Part shown: positions 26,924 through 35,817 of the stretch, piece after piece
How positions within the stretch are numbered: position 1 is the first letter of the stretch
Layout: each line of letters starts with the position of its first letter
Assembly (NCBI GenBank): GCA_044351045.1
Contig: JBILGM010000008.1
Span: forward strand, 1 to 64,000
Length of the DNA: 64,000 nucleotides
Direction: 5' to 3'
Source of the DNA: UBA6136 sp044351045
Lineage (GTDB): Bacteria > Pseudomonadota > Gammaproteobacteria > Methylococcales > Methylococcaceae
The notes under the pieces: generated by a model
Told to the model about the DNA's origin: nothing
The model's database searches: none
What the model saw: the letters and a program-made list of their open reading frames with translations, nothing else
Position numbers and translations under genes: made by a program

Positions 26924-27409
26924 TCAGATTAGTTTTTCATCCGCAACCACGATGCCGTCTTCATCGGCATACACGTAATTGCCGGTGCGGAAATTGATGC
27001 CGGCGAAGCTGATCAGCTTGTCACGGTCGCCGGTGCCGCGTTTGTGGCTTTTCATGGGGTGAGTATGCAAGGCGCGCAGGCCGATTGGTAATTCGCTGAT
27101 TTCGACCGAATCGCGAATGCAACCATAAACGATGATCCCGGCCCAGCCGTTTTCGCAGGCCAGTCGCGAGAGATTGCCGCCGAGCAGTGAGCAGCGATGC
27201 GAGCCGCCTCCATCAATGACCAATACGCCATCCGTGGCGGTCTCCTCCAGCACCTTACGAATCAGCACATTGTCCTCGAATACTTTCAAGGTGGTCACCT
27301 GACCACTGAAGGCGCAGCGCCCGCCAAACCGAAGAAAGATGGGTTCGCCGATCTGCAGATGGTGGGTCTCACCGAACTGATCGCATAGATTAGAAGTTGT
27401 GAAGGTCAT
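26924..27409 (-). CDS. rraA: Regulator of RNase E activity RraA
   Basis: This 161-residue RraA-family protein has the E. coli size. It contains FGGRCAFSGQVTTLKVFEDN, GVLVIDGGGSHRCSLLGGNL, WAGIIVYGCIRD and the C-terminal VYADEDGIVVADEKLI. RraA trimers bind the C-terminal scaffold of RNase E and restrain it. Relatives are oxaloacetate decarboxylases/HMG aldolases, and some RraA proteins retain that activity (GGxxR...D motif); the RraA assignment is favoured since rne is intact at 11087-13768. Confidence 0.9.
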   Translation of the reverse strand: MTFTTSNLCDQFGETHHLQIGEPIFLRFGGRCAFSGQVTTLKVFEDNVLIRKVLEETATDGVLVIDGGGSHRCSLLGGNLSRLACENGWAGIIVYGCIRDSVEISELPIGLRALHTHPMKSHKRGTGDRDKLISFAGINFRTGNYVYADEDGIVVADEKLI

Positions 27410-27474
27410 GTTGGATACCTCGGGGTGGGGAGCAGTTGAGACTGCTGGGATAGACTGGCCACCCTGTCACGGGT

Positions 27475-28821
27475 TCACAGATAACGGGCAATGAGGCCGC
27501 GTTCGGCCTGGCTGACGGGCAGCGGAATCCGTACCTCCCAGCCGCTCCCTGGGGCTTCTGTCAGTTCATGCCCCTGCTTGTCTGACATCCGCTCCAGCAC
27601 GATATCCCGATTGCCCTCCGGCAGGATCAGTTCAAGCCGGTCCCCCACCTTGAATTTGTTCTTGACCACGATATCGGCTTCGCCGGTTTCATGATTGAAC
27701 TCGGTGATCTCGCCGACGAATTGCTGTTGCTGGCTGGTCGAATGCCCCTGGAGGTAGTTCTGATAGTCCTCGGTGTGATGACGCTGATAGAAGCCATCGG
27801 TATAACCCCGTTGAGCCAGGTTTTCGAGCTTGCCCAGCAGTCGAGGATCGAAGGAGCGTCCTGCCACGGCGTCCTCGATGGCCTGTCGGTAGATCTGAGC
27901 GGTGCGGGCCACGTAGTAGAAAGATTTTGTGCGGCCCTCGATTTTTAAACTGTCCACGCCGATCTCGGCCAGTCGCTGCACATGCTCGATCGCCCGCAGG
28001 TCTTTGGAGTTCATGATGTAGGTGCCATGCTCGTCCTCCATGACCGGCATCAGTTCGCCCGGCCGGTTTTCTTCTTCGAGGAAATACACCTCGTCAGCCA
28101 TGGGGTGCCGGACCTGATCCCCGCAGTCTGTCAGGCTGCTGTTCAGGTCGTCGAGCGAGAGCTTCAGCTGGCCAGGCACAAAATCACCCTCGGCATTCTC
28201 CTGGGCTGGCTGAACATCATATTTCCAGCGGCAGGCATTGGTGCAGGTGCCTTGATTCGGGTCGCGGTGATTGAAGTATCCGGACAGCAGACAGCGGCCC
28301 GAGTAGGCAATGCAAAGGGCGCCGTGGACAAACACCTCCAGTTCCATGTCCGGGCACTCCTGGCGGATTTCCGCGATTTCATCCAGCGAGAGCTCGCGTG
28401 AAAGAATGATGCGGCGGATGCCGATGCTCTGCCAAAAGCGGACGGCAGCGTAATTGACGGTATTCGCCTGGACTGACAAATGGATGGGCATTTCGGGCCA
28501 GGCTTCGCGGGCCAGCAGGATGAGGCCGGGATCGGCCATGATTAAGGCATCTGGCTGCATGGCTACAATCGGCGTCAAGTCGCGAATGAAGGTTTTTATC
28601 TTGCGGTTATGCGGCAGGACATTGGTGGCCAGAAAAAACGACTTGCCCAGTTGATGCGCCTCGGCGATTCCCAGACCTAGATTCTGTTCGAGAAAATCGT
28701 TGTTCCGGACCCGGAGACTGTATCGCGGTAGCCCGGCATACACCGCATCTGCACCATAGGCAAAGGCATAGCGCATGTTCTTGAGGGTGCCGGCGGGGGA
28801 GAGCAGTTCCGGTGTATTCAT
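27475..28821 (-). CDS. trhP: U32 family tRNA hydroxylation protein TrhP (YegQ)
   Basis: This 448-residue U32 protein begins MNTPELLSPAGTLKNMRYAF, followed by YGADAVYAGLPRYSLR. It holds the U32 cysteine set: LCIAYSGRCLLSGYF and NQGTCTNACRWKY, with DSLKIEGRTKSFYYVARTA later. E. coli TrhP (453 residues) makes 5-hydroxyuridine at the tRNA wobble position, the first step to cmo5U/mcmo5U. It diverges from cysM and heads the run with rraA, pduO and ispH. Confidence 0.92.
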   Translation of the reverse strand: MNTPELLSPAGTLKNMRYAFAYGADAVYAGLPRYSLRVRNNDFLEQNLGLGIAEAHQLGKSFFLATNVLPHNRKIKTFIRDLTPIVAMQPDALIMADPGLILLAREAWPEMPIHLSVQANTVNYAAVRFWQSIGIRRIILSRELSLDEIAEIRQECPDMELEVFVHGALCIAYSGRCLLSGYFNHRDPNQGTCTNACRWKYDVQPAQENAEGDFVPGQLKLSLDDLNSSLTDCGDQVRHPMADEVYFLEEENRPGELMPVMEDEHGTYIMNSKDLRAIEHVQRLAEIGVDSLKIEGRTKSFYYVARTAQIYRQAIEDAVAGRSFDPRLLGKLENLAQRGYTDGFYQRHHTEDYQNYLQGHSTSQQQQFVGEITEFNHETGEADIVVKNKFKVGDRLELILPEGNRDIVLERMSDKQGHELTEAPGSGWEVRIPLPVSQAERGLIARYL

Positions 28822-28898
28822 GGCAAAGGGGGGTGATGTTAGAATTGGGCCGATTTTACCTTAAGTTGACTATTACGCTCAGGAATCACCCCTCGCGC

Positions 28899-29804
28899 AT
28901 GATGACCCCCATGGCCGTTGGAACCCTCAAGGATTGCGTCGGCAACACGCCATTGGTGAGGTTGGAACGTCTCCCGGGCGATACCAACAACATGATTCTG
29001 GCCAAGCTGGAGGGAAATAATCCTGCCGGTTCAGTGAAAGACAGGGCTGCCCTGAGCATGATTGAGCACGCGCAGCGGCGCGGCGAGATCCAGCCGGGTG
29101 ACCGACTGATCGAGGCGACCAGCGGTAACACAGGCATTGCCCTTGCCATGGCGGCCGCCATAATGGGTTACCGGATGACTCTGGTCATGCCGGAAAACAT
29201 GAGTGCCGAACGCCGAGCATCAATGAAAGCTTTTGGCGCCGAAATCATTCTGACTCCGGCAGCCGGAAGCATGGAGGCGGCGATTGATCTCGCCCGCAGC
29301 ATGGAGGCCCGTGGTGAAGGGCGCATCCTTGACCAGTTCGCAAATCCCGACAACCCGCGCGCCCATTACGAAGGGACCGGCCCTGAAATCTGGCGCGATA
29401 CCGAGGGGCGGGTTACGCATTTCGTGAGTTCCATGGGGACGACAGGCACCATCATGGGGACTTCCACTTATCTGCGTGAGCAAAATCCGGCGATACAGAT
29501 CATCGGTGTCCAGCCGGCCGGAGATTCCAGGATTCCGGGGATTCGCCGCTGGCCCAAGGAATACCTTCCCAAAATCTGTGATTTCAGCCGTATTAACCGC
29601 ATCATGGATATCGGGCAAGGCGAAGCTGAGATGATGACCCGGCAACTGGCAATACGCGAGGGTGTCTTTGCCGGCATTTCGTCGGGTGGCGCTGTCGCAG
29701 CGGCCTTGCGCCTGTCCAGCGAAGTCAAGCAGGCGGTGATTGTCGTGATCATCTGCGATCGGGGTGATCGGTATCTTTCGACTGGGGTCTTTCCGGATGC
29801 GTGA
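28899..29804 (+). CDS. cysM: Cysteine synthase B
   Basis: This PLP enzyme of about 301 residues makes cysteine from O-acetylserine and sulfide or thiosulfate. VGNTPLVRLERL begins the fold. The PLP-lysine is in EGNNPAGSVKDRAAL, the substrate loop is TSGNTGIALAM, and the PLP-phosphate loop is SMGTTGTIMGTS. The CysM subtype is supported by the short C-terminus and DRGDRYLSTGVFP. The start is uncertain among ATG 28899, 28902 and 28911; the frame is open back to 28812, which would overlap trhP. rlmD follows 9 bases later, as in many gammaproteobacteria. Confidence 0.93.
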   Translation: MMTPMAVGTLKDCVGNTPLVRLERLPGDTNNMILAKLEGNNPAGSVKDRAALSMIEHAQRRGEIQPGDRLIEATSGNTGIALAMAAAIMGYRMTLVMPENMSAERRASMKAFGAEIILTPAAGSMEAAIDLARSMEARGEGRILDQFANPDNPRAHYEGTGPEIWRDTEGRVTHFVSSMGTTGTIMGTSTYLREQNPAIQIIGVQPAGDSRIPGIRRWPKEYLPKICDFSRINRIMDIGQGEAEMMTRQLAIREGVFAGISSGGAVAAALRLSSEVKQAVIVVIICDRGDRYLSTGVFPDA

Positions 29805-29813
29805 CCTCCAGGC

Positions 29814-31145
29814 ATGAGCTTCAAACGAAAAAGACGGGTGCTTCCCTGCGCGCCAGTGCGGGTCTCCATCGAATCGCTGACGCATGACGGGCGCGGCATT
29901 GCCCGCGTGGAAGGCAAGCCAGTGTTCATCCATGGGACCTTGCCGGGAGAAGAGGTCAGCTTTCTCTACACGGATGTTCGACGTGACTATGCCGAGGGAA
30001 AAGTTGAGACACTGCATTCGACGGCGCCCGGGCGGGTTATGCCGCTCTGTCCCAGCTATGGAGTATGTGGGGGCTGCAGTTTTCAGCATGTCGCCGATGC
30101 TGCCCAGATTGAGCTGAAACAGGCGTTGCTGGTAGAGCAATTCAGGCGCATTGGCAAGCTCGAGGGAGTGCCGCTGTTTCCGCCACTAACTGGCCCCAGC
30201 TGGGGATACCGGCATAAGGCGCGCCTTGGCGTCAAGTATGTCGCGAAGAAGGGGCGCGTGCTGGTGGGATTCCGCGAGCGATGCAGCCCCTTTGTGGCCG
30301 ACCTGGCGTTTTGTCCCGTCCTGAATCCCAAGGTGGGTGAGCGTCTTCATGAGCTCTCAGACTTGATCAGTGGCTTGAGTATTCGTGACCGCTTGCCGCA
30401 GATCGAGGTGGCCATCGGGGACGTCCGCGCTGCCTTGGTGTTCCGGATTCTGGAGGATATGACCGAGGACGACAGTCAGCGGCTGACTGACTTCGGTCAG
30501 CGTTTCGGTTTCGATATGTATGTTCAGCGCCATGGCCCGGATTCTGTTGCACCGGTTTATCCCGAACAGCCCGAACATCTCCGTTACGCGTTGCCAGCCG
30601 AGGGTGTCGATTTCTGGTTCAAGCCGACCGACTTTACCCAGGTCAATATCGAGATCAACCGTAAGATGGTCAGCCGGGTAATGGAACTGCTGGACCCGCA
30701 GCCCGGAGAGCGCATCCTGGATCTGTTCTGCGGGATCGGGAATTTCACGCTGCCATTGGCGAGGCGCGCCGGTCATGTCGTTGGTGTGGAAGGCGGTCGG
30801 GACGCAGTTGAACGGGCTAAGGAGAATGCCGCATTAGCCGGACTCGATCATGCTGAATTCCATGTGGCAGACCTGACCCAGCCACTCGAGGGTCAGATCT
30901 GGGCTGAGGGCCACTATGACAAAATTTTGCTCGACCCCTCCCGAGCGGGCGCGGAGGAATTGCTGGTCGTTATTCCCCGGTGGGGTGCTTCACGCATTGT
31001 CTATGTGTCCTGCAACCCCTCCACGCTGGCCCGTGATGCTGGCATTCTGGTGCATGAGCATGGTTATCGGCTAATGACGGCTGGGGTCATGGACATGTTT
31101 CCACAGACTGCCCATGTCGAATCCATTGCGTTGTTCGAGAAGTGA
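29814..31145 (+). CDS. rlmD: 23S rRNA (uracil-1939-C5)-methyltransferase
   Basis: This 443-residue enzyme has an N-terminal TRAM domain (SIESLTHDGRGIARVEGKPV). A [4Fe-4S] site uses CPSYGVCGGCSFQH plus a later Cys in LAFCPVLN. The C-terminal Rossmann methyltransferase has ILDLFCGIGNFTLPLARR for SAM binding, LLDPSRAGA, and the catalytic Cys in VYVSCNPSTLARD. The length equals E. coli RlmD (433). It is coupled to the L,D-transpeptidase by a GTGA overlap. Confidence 0.94.
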   Translation: MSFKRKRRVLPCAPVRVSIESLTHDGRGIARVEGKPVFIHGTLPGEEVSFLYTDVRRDYAEGKVETLHSTAPGRVMPLCPSYGVCGGCSFQHVADAAQIELKQALLVEQFRRIGKLEGVPLFPPLTGPSWGYRHKARLGVKYVAKKGRVLVGFRERCSPFVADLAFCPVLNPKVGERLHELSDLISGLSIRDRLPQIEVAIGDVRAALVFRILEDMTEDDSQRLTDFGQRFGFDMYVQRHGPDSVAPVYPEQPEHLRYALPAEGVDFWFKPTDFTQVNIEINRKMVSRVMELLDPQPGERILDLFCGIGNFTLPLARRAGHVVGVEGGRDAVERAKENAALAGLDHAEFHVADLTQPLEGQIWAEGHYDKILLDPSRAGAEELLVVIPRWGASRIVYVSCNPSTLARDAGILVHEHGYRLMTAGVMDMFPQTAHVESIALFEK

Positions 31146-31651
31146 ACAGCAGCGTGGATCGGTCAGAATCATGGCCTTTCCTTCGCGTCAGCATTACGCG
31201 CCAGACGCTGGAATGGGTTGAAGAGGGCGACACCATTTGCGCCTGGCTGGTATCCACGGCCAGAAATGGTCCTGGCGAACAACGCGGCAGCGAATGCACG
31301 CCGCGCGGGTGGCACCGTATACGAGCCAGGATCGGCGATGGTACACCCCTCAATATGGTGTTTCGTGGGCGTCGGCCCACCGGCGAGATTTACGGGGATG
31401 AGCTGGAAACCCGTCATCCTGGCAGAGACTGGATTCTGACGCGCATTCTCTGGCTCGGCGGCCTTGAGCCTGGCGTCAATCGTTACGGAAACGTGGATAC
31501 GACCTGGCGGTATGTTTACATACATGGAAGTCCGGATCGTGGGGTGACGGGTATTCCGGCTTCACACGGTTGCATTCGGATGAAAACCCCGGACATGATC
31601 GATCTTTTCGATCGAGTGCCGGTGGGTATGCAGGTTCTCATCGAGCCCTGA
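31142..31651 (+). CDS. L,D-transpeptidase (YkuD domain)
   Basis: This 169-residue protein consists almost entirely of a YkuD domain: RVSITRQTLEWVEEGDTI, the first motif YVYIHGSPDRG, and the catalytic loop ASHGCIRMKTPDMIDLFD with the nucleophile Cys. Such enzymes form 3-3 cross-links in peptidoglycan or attach lipoproteins to it. There is no recognisable signal peptide, so export is unclear, although family members of this short type are common in gammaproteobacteria and are often annotated without one. The start is GTG 31142, overlapping the rlmD stop. Confidence 0.88.
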   Translation: MNSSVDRSESWPFLRVSITRQTLEWVEEGDTICAWLVSTARNGPGEQRGSECTPRGWHRIRARIGDGTPLNMVFRGRRPTGEIYGDELETRHPGRDWILTRILWLGGLEPGVNRYGNVDTTWRYVYIHGSPDRGVTGIPASHGCIRMKTPDMIDLFDRVPVGMQVLIEP

Positions 31652-31709
31652 TGCCGCTGCTTGTCAGCGTCATTACATCAATAACGACAAAAAATCAGGA
31701 GTGATTCCA

Positions 31710-33104
31710 TTGCGTCCGGCGTTTGAAATTGATACCCCGATGACCCGACAGGAACTCCGTGCGAGTCTGTCGCTTGCGGCGATCTACATGTTGCGAATGT
31801 TTGGGATGTTCCTGATTTTGCCGGTGTTTGCCGTGCTGGCCCGCGATCTGCCCGGTGCCACGCCGGTGATGGTGGGTTTCGCCCTCAGCGCCTATGGCCT
31901 GACTCAGGCCATCTTTCAAATTCCTTTTGGTCTCTGGTCTGATCGTTACGGACGCAAGCCGGTCATTACCGTGGGCTTGCTGCTGTTTGTCATCGGTAGT
32001 GCGGTAGCGGCGTTATCGGATTCCATCTATGGGATCATTGCCGGGCGATCACTGCAGGGTGCCGGCGCGGTGGCTGCCGTGGTCATGGCCCTGGCAGCCG
32101 ATCTGACGCGCGAGGAACACCGGACCAAGGCCATGGCCCTCATTGGCATCAGTATTGGTATTTCCTTCGCCATCTCCATGGTGGCAGGGCCGGTATTGTC
32201 AAACTGGATGGGACTGAAAGGGCTCTTCTGGCTGATCACGGTGCTCGCCCTCCTGAGTATCCTGGTGTTGCATACGGTGGTCCCCAATCCAACAGTGATC
32301 CGTTTTCATCGTGATGCTCAGGTGAGGGCAGGATCTTTCGCCAGGGTGTTTAGCAATCCTGAACTGCTGCGGCTGGATTTTGGCATTTTCTGCCTGCATC
32401 TGATTCTGACGGCCTCGTTCGTGGTGGTGCCATTGATCCTCAAGGATAGGCTGCAACTCGCGACCCAGGATCATTGGCACATCTACCTGCCGGTCTTCGT
32501 GCTAGCCATTGTCAGCATGGTGCCGTTTGTCATTCTGGCGGAGAAAAAACGCAAGATGAAATCAGTGTTCGTTGCGTTCATTGGCCTGGTGGCTCTGGCG
32601 GATCTCGGATTTCTCCTGTTGGGAGACCACTTCTGGGGCGTCTTTGCCCTGCTTTATCTATTTTTTACCGGCTTCAACCTGCTGGAGGCTACGCTCCCGT
32701 CGATGGTTTCGAAAATCGCCCCGCCCGATCTCAAGGGAACCGCCATGGGGGTTTATTCGACCGCTCAATTTCTTGGGGCCTTCGTGGGTGGCGTGGGTGC
32801 CGGCTGGATTTATGGTCACCACGGTATCGCGCCGGTCTTTGTTTTTTGCGGAGTTGCCGCGCTTTCCTGGCTGGCGGTGGCGGCTTTCATGAAACCCCCC
32901 CGCCATGTAAGTAGTCTGCTCGTCAATGTGGAAGGAATCGATGACGGGCAGGCCAGCCTGCTTGGGCAACGGTTGCTGAAGGTTTCAGGCATTGCCGAAG
33001 CCGTGGTGGTGGCTGAGGAGGGTGTGGCCTATTTGAAGGTCGATAAGGGTCAGCTGGACCGTATAGCGCTGGGTGCGGCTTTTGAAGCCATCAAGGTGCA
33101 ATGA
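31710..33104 (+). CDS. yajR: MFS transporter of the YajR type with C-terminal YAM domain
   Basis: This protein of about 464 residues has twelve membrane helices. Conserved pieces are YGLTQAIFQIPFGLWSDRYG and GRKPV (MFS A motif), LQGAGAVAAVVMALAADLTR and KGTAMGVYSTAQFLGAFVGG. The C-terminal 70 residues (VSSLLVNVEGIDDGQ, GIAEAVVVAEEGVAYLKVD) form the ferredoxin-like YAM domain. E. coli YajR is the close model; its substrate is unknown. Start choice: AGGAG at 31697-31701 stands 8 bases before TTG 31710, so the initiator is probably TTG. GTG 31701 would overlap the Shine-Dalgarno and ATG 31740 has none. It overlaps the next gene by 4 bases. Confidence 0.88.
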   Translation: MRPAFEIDTPMTRQELRASLSLAAIYMLRMFGMFLILPVFAVLARDLPGATPVMVGFALSAYGLTQAIFQIPFGLWSDRYGRKPVITVGLLLFVIGSAVAALSDSIYGIIAGRSLQGAGAVAAVVMALAADLTREEHRTKAMALIGISIGISFAISMVAGPVLSNWMGLKGLFWLITVLALLSILVLHTVVPNPTVIRFHRDAQVRAGSFARVFSNPELLRLDFGIFCLHLILTASFVVVPLILKDRLQLATQDHWHIYLPVFVLAIVSMVPFVILAEKKRKMKSVFVAFIGLVALADLGFLLLGDHFWGVFALLYLFFTGFNLLEATLPSMVSKIAPPDLKGTAMGVYSTAQFLGAFVGGVGAGWIYGHHGIAPVFVFCGVAALSWLAVAAFMKPPRHVSSLLVNVEGIDDGQASLLGQRLLKVSGIAEAVVVAEEGVAYLKVDKGQLDRIALGAAFEAIKVQ

Positions 33105-33991
33105 GCTCTGGGAATCCTCCAGAAAAATCCACTGAGTCCAAAGGGCGAAGCCTCGGCGCCGAGTTTTACAAGGAGGCCGAACCCAGGCGGGTGAACCTTG
33201 GTTGTGGCACCCTGATCATCCTTTTTCTGCTGGTGGCGACAGCAGGCAAGTTCCTGCCCTACCGGGATAAATCCGCCGCAACGCTTCCCTCGAGTTCGAA
33301 AGCCAAGTCCGTCACTATCCGACCGAAGCCGGAACTTCCATCAGGAACTAACAAGACGGCTTCCTTCGAGCCGTCGGAATCGACCCGAAAATATGACACT
33401 TCCACAAAAAAGCCGATGAGTGATCGGGCGGGAGAGATTCTCACCGGACTGCTCTCCAAATTGCAGGGTCTGGTCGCGCCGGAAGAGAGAAAAGTCAGGA
33501 ACTCACTGACAGCAAAACCGCCCGTGCTGAAGAAGCCTACCTTGTCGCAGGGATCTTCTCCTTCGGTCTCTGCGAACGTATCTAAAAAGCCCGTGCCGAC
33601 CGATGGGTCAACTCTAAGCGCCGAACCGCGCTCGCCTTCCCGGACCCATTTCCCGCAATCAGAGGTTGAGTCGGGGGTGACTGGGCGCGAGCAAGCACCG
33701 ACAGCCCCCTCCAGGAAGGCTAGAGCGCCCTCGCCGATTCCTGGTAAATCCGTGGTCTTCAATAGCCCCTGGGATCACTCGGTAGCCCAGGTGGAGGGTT
33801 ATCTGAAGCGCCGCATGCATGACGCCAGTTCCATGGAGATTCTGGAATGGGGGAGGGTGAGCCTGACCGATCGGGGGGGGTATCAGGTGCGGTGCACGTT
33901 CCGGTCAAAGAATGTTTTAGGTAATTTTGCGACGCAAAGTAAGGTGTTTCTCATGAACAAGGACGGCGAAGTGATCGATATTCGAGACTGA
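33101..33991 (+). CDS. Unknown membrane-anchored protein with conserved C-terminal domain
   Basis: This 296-residue protein is not recognised as a named family. A cytoplasmic N-terminus (about 32 residues, charged) is followed by one membrane segment (LGCGTLIILFLLVATAGKFL). A long Ser/Pro/Lys-rich low-complexity linker (about 55-220) leads to a compact C-terminal domain of about 75 residues (SPWDHSVAQVEGYLKRR, SMEILEWGRVSL, YQVRCTFRSKNVLG, VFLMNKDGEVIDI). That last unit resembles a small domain seen at the ends of many uncharacterised bacterial proteins. The topology places it outside the cytoplasm. It is coupled to yajR by a 4-base overlap, suggesting joint expression. Function is unknown. 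Confidence 0.8.
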   Translation: MSSGNPPEKSTESKGRSLGAEFYKEAEPRRVNLGCGTLIILFLLVATAGKFLPYRDKSAATLPSSSKAKSVTIRPKPELPSGTNKTASFEPSESTRKYDTSTKKPMSDRAGEILTGLLSKLQGLVAPEERKVRNSLTAKPPVLKKPTLSQGSSPSVSANVSKKPVPTDGSTLSAEPRSPSRTHFPQSEVESGVTGREQAPTAPSRKARAPSPIPGKSVVFNSPWDHSVAQVEGYLKRRMHDASSMEILEWGRVSLTDRGGYQVRCTFRSKNVLGNFATQSKVFLMNKDGEVIDIRD

Positions 33992-34013
33992 GTTCAGAAC
34001 TCCCGTTCTGACC

Positions 34014-34289
34014 TCACCTTGTTTCGTCATCCCCGGATTCCAGCAGCGTGTCTAGCTGTCCAGATCGGTCGAGGCGGGCAAGATCATCAAATCCGCCGAC
34101 ATGTGTTTCGCCAATGTAAATCTGCGGCACGGTTCTGCGTCGGGTTCTTTCCATCATTTCCGCCCGGAGTGCCGGGTCCTGGTCCACCCGTAGCTTTTCT
34201 ATCTGGCTGACGCCCTTTCTCAGCAGTAGCCGTTCCGCCATGACGCAGTAGGGGCAGATAGCCGTGCTGTACATACGTACTTTGTTCAT
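34014..34289 (-). CDS. grxC: Glutaredoxin 3-type
   Basis: This 91-residue thioredoxin-fold protein reduces disulfides and glutathionylated targets with GSH. The active site is CPYC in YSTAICPYCVMAERLL, the cis-Pro loop is TVPQIYI, and the GSH-binding motif is HVGGFDDLARLD. It is the usual GrxC size. ATG 34289 matches the family start; the longer open frame upstream has no conserved sequence. It is convergent with the unknown gene at 33101 and divergent from the DUF502 gene. secB, the frequent partner, is not here. Confidence 0.92.
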   Translation of the reverse strand: MNKVRMYSTAICPYCVMAERLLLRKGVSQIEKLRVDQDPALRAEMMERTRRRTVPQIYIGETHVGGFDDLARLDRSGQLDTLLESGDDETR

Positions 34290-34404
34290 GAGGTTACGTG
34301 CCTTTCCGGCTTTGACGCATTCGGGTTGAGAAACTTGGATGCAGACGTAGAATGTCTGACGGCCGGTTGATTCCGCTGCAATTCTATCCTTGGGTGCCTC
34401 AGTG

Positions 34405-35043
34405 ATGAAAACGAAACTGCAAAGACTCTTTGAATATTTTCTGATTGGTGTGCTGGGGCTTCTCCCCATCGTGATTATCGTTCAGATCGTTCTCTACATT
34501 GAGGGCTTCCTGCGAGATACGGTCCTGGGCATTTATGGTCGTTACGAAAGCATCCTGATCCCCGTGCTGCTATTCGGCGGAGCGGTAGGGGTGGTCATCT
34601 ACATCGGCTATTTGCTGAAGCAGGACAAGGCTCATGTGCTGTATTTCCTGGAGAAGATCATTCATCGGATACCCTTGCTGGGGACCGTCTACCGGGTGTC
34701 CCAGAAGCTTCTCAAGCTGTTTCATGACGATAATGACAACAAGATCACGGATGTCGTTTTCATTGAATATCCGAAGCCGGACCTGTGGGTGCCGGCTTAT
34801 GTAACCAACCGGATCGATAGCATGCTGGTGGTTTATGTGCCGACCTCGCCCAATCCCACCTCCGGTTTTACGATCATGGTGGATGAATCCAAAGTCATCC
34901 AGACCCAATTGAGTATCGAGGAAGTGTCCTCCTTCATCATCAGTCTGGGTGCCGATCTCCCTCAATCCGAAGACGTACTGCAATTGCTGCAGAGGACGTC
35001 AAATCGGGTCAAAAAGTTCGCGCCGAGCGTCGCCTTGACTTAG
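34405..35043 (+). CDS. DUF502 family inner-membrane protein
   Basis: This 212-residue protein starts MKTKLQRLFEYFLIGVLGLLPI and has two N-terminal membrane segments (about 11-35 and 55-75). HRIPLLGTVYRVSQKLLKLF and a soluble domain follow, with YVPTSPNPTSGFTIMV, the DUF502 hallmark. Bacteria and plants share this family (plant LCV/COV proteins), and no biochemical function is established. ATG 34405 is preferred over the in-frame start 15 bases upstream because of the family N-terminus. Its upstream region is shared with the divergent glutaredoxin gene. Confidence 0.88.
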   Translation: MKTKLQRLFEYFLIGVLGLLPIVIIVQIVLYIEGFLRDTVLGIYGRYESILIPVLLFGGAVGVVIYIGYLLKQDKAHVLYFLEKIIHRIPLLGTVYRVSQKLLKLFHDDNDNKITDVVFIEYPKPDLWVPAYVTNRIDSMLVVYVPTSPNPTSGFTIMVDESKVIQTQLSIEEVSSFIISLGADLPQSEDVLQLLQRTSNRVKKFAPSVALT

Positions 35044-35121
35044 AACCGTCTAGCCAGATGTTCGGCGGCGGTCGATAATGACTGACTATTTGACTTTCTC
35101 ACTCTAGAGCCCGGATTTTTC

Positions 35122-35532
35122 ATGAAAAAACTGATGATTGTGATGCTGGCCTTTGTTTCCGTTTTCGGTTGTGCCAAGGAAGAAAAGACAGGACTGCGCG
35201 AGGTACTGATCGAGCGCTTCAGGGAGGATCCTGATCTTAAGGACTACAATCTTGATCCAGCCAAGGTGGCCGATTGCATGGTAGAAGAGATTGGTGCCAG
35301 TTTGCCCGGATTTGCCGGTGATCCACGCCGGGGTCAGTTTTTTGAGGCCTATGCTCACTTCCTGAGCGTTAAATCAATGGCCGACGGAGAAAAGGCCATC
35401 GCCGAGTTCGAGCAATTATTTGGCTCCAAGCAGAAAGCCCGCGAGGCCGCTGCCAGTCTTCCCGATCATGAGATGACCTGTATGGGTAAGGCTATCGAAA
35501 ATGCTGAAAGTGATGGGCATCGCGTCAAGTAA
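35122..35532 (+). CDS. Small lipoprotein of unknown function
   Basis: This 136-residue protein has a clean lipoprotein signal (MKKLMIVMLAFVSVFGCAKE; the lipobox VFGC makes Cys17 the lipidated residue). The mature part is mostly helical and acidic and has two further cysteines (VADCMVEE and MTCMGKA) that could form a disulfide. It is not recognised as a named family. It stands alone, 78 bases after the DUF502 gene. The following 285 bases (35533-35817) show no gene. Confidence 0.75.
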   Translation: MKKLMIVMLAFVSVFGCAKEEKTGLREVLIERFREDPDLKDYNLDPAKVADCMVEEIGASLPGFAGDPRRGQFFEAYAHFLSVKSMADGEKAIAEFEQLFGSKQKAREAAASLPDHEMTCMGKAIENAESDGHRVK

Positions 35533-35817
35533 GCAGATTTCATGGCGTATGTTTGAGTTAGTGCCTGACGGTATTACAAGAACCCGATGGAATGCCCTTT
35601 AACTGTGCAAGCTAATGTTTATGCACGATATTGGTGCTAGTGCTCTGTGGTGTTGTCGCGCTTCAGTTTGAAGTGGTGGAACCTGGGTGTTAGGCGTGGA
35701 TTTTGCTTGAGGACACTGTTAACCACTTGGCTCTGCCGGAAATGATCTTCGCGGTGCCGGTAAACCCTCAAATGCTTGGCCTGATGCCGGGGCGTAGTCA
35801 ATGGATGCGATGAGCCA

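Noticed and set aside
17526..28821. The two U32 proteins as secreted collagenases
   Set aside because: The Cys sets, lengths and C-terminal domains match the RNA-hydroxylating RlhA and TrhP, and no signal peptide is present.
29220..30140. 306-codon minus-strand frame across cysM/rlmD
   Set aside because: It is antisense to two well-conserved enzymes and is a codon-bias shadow.
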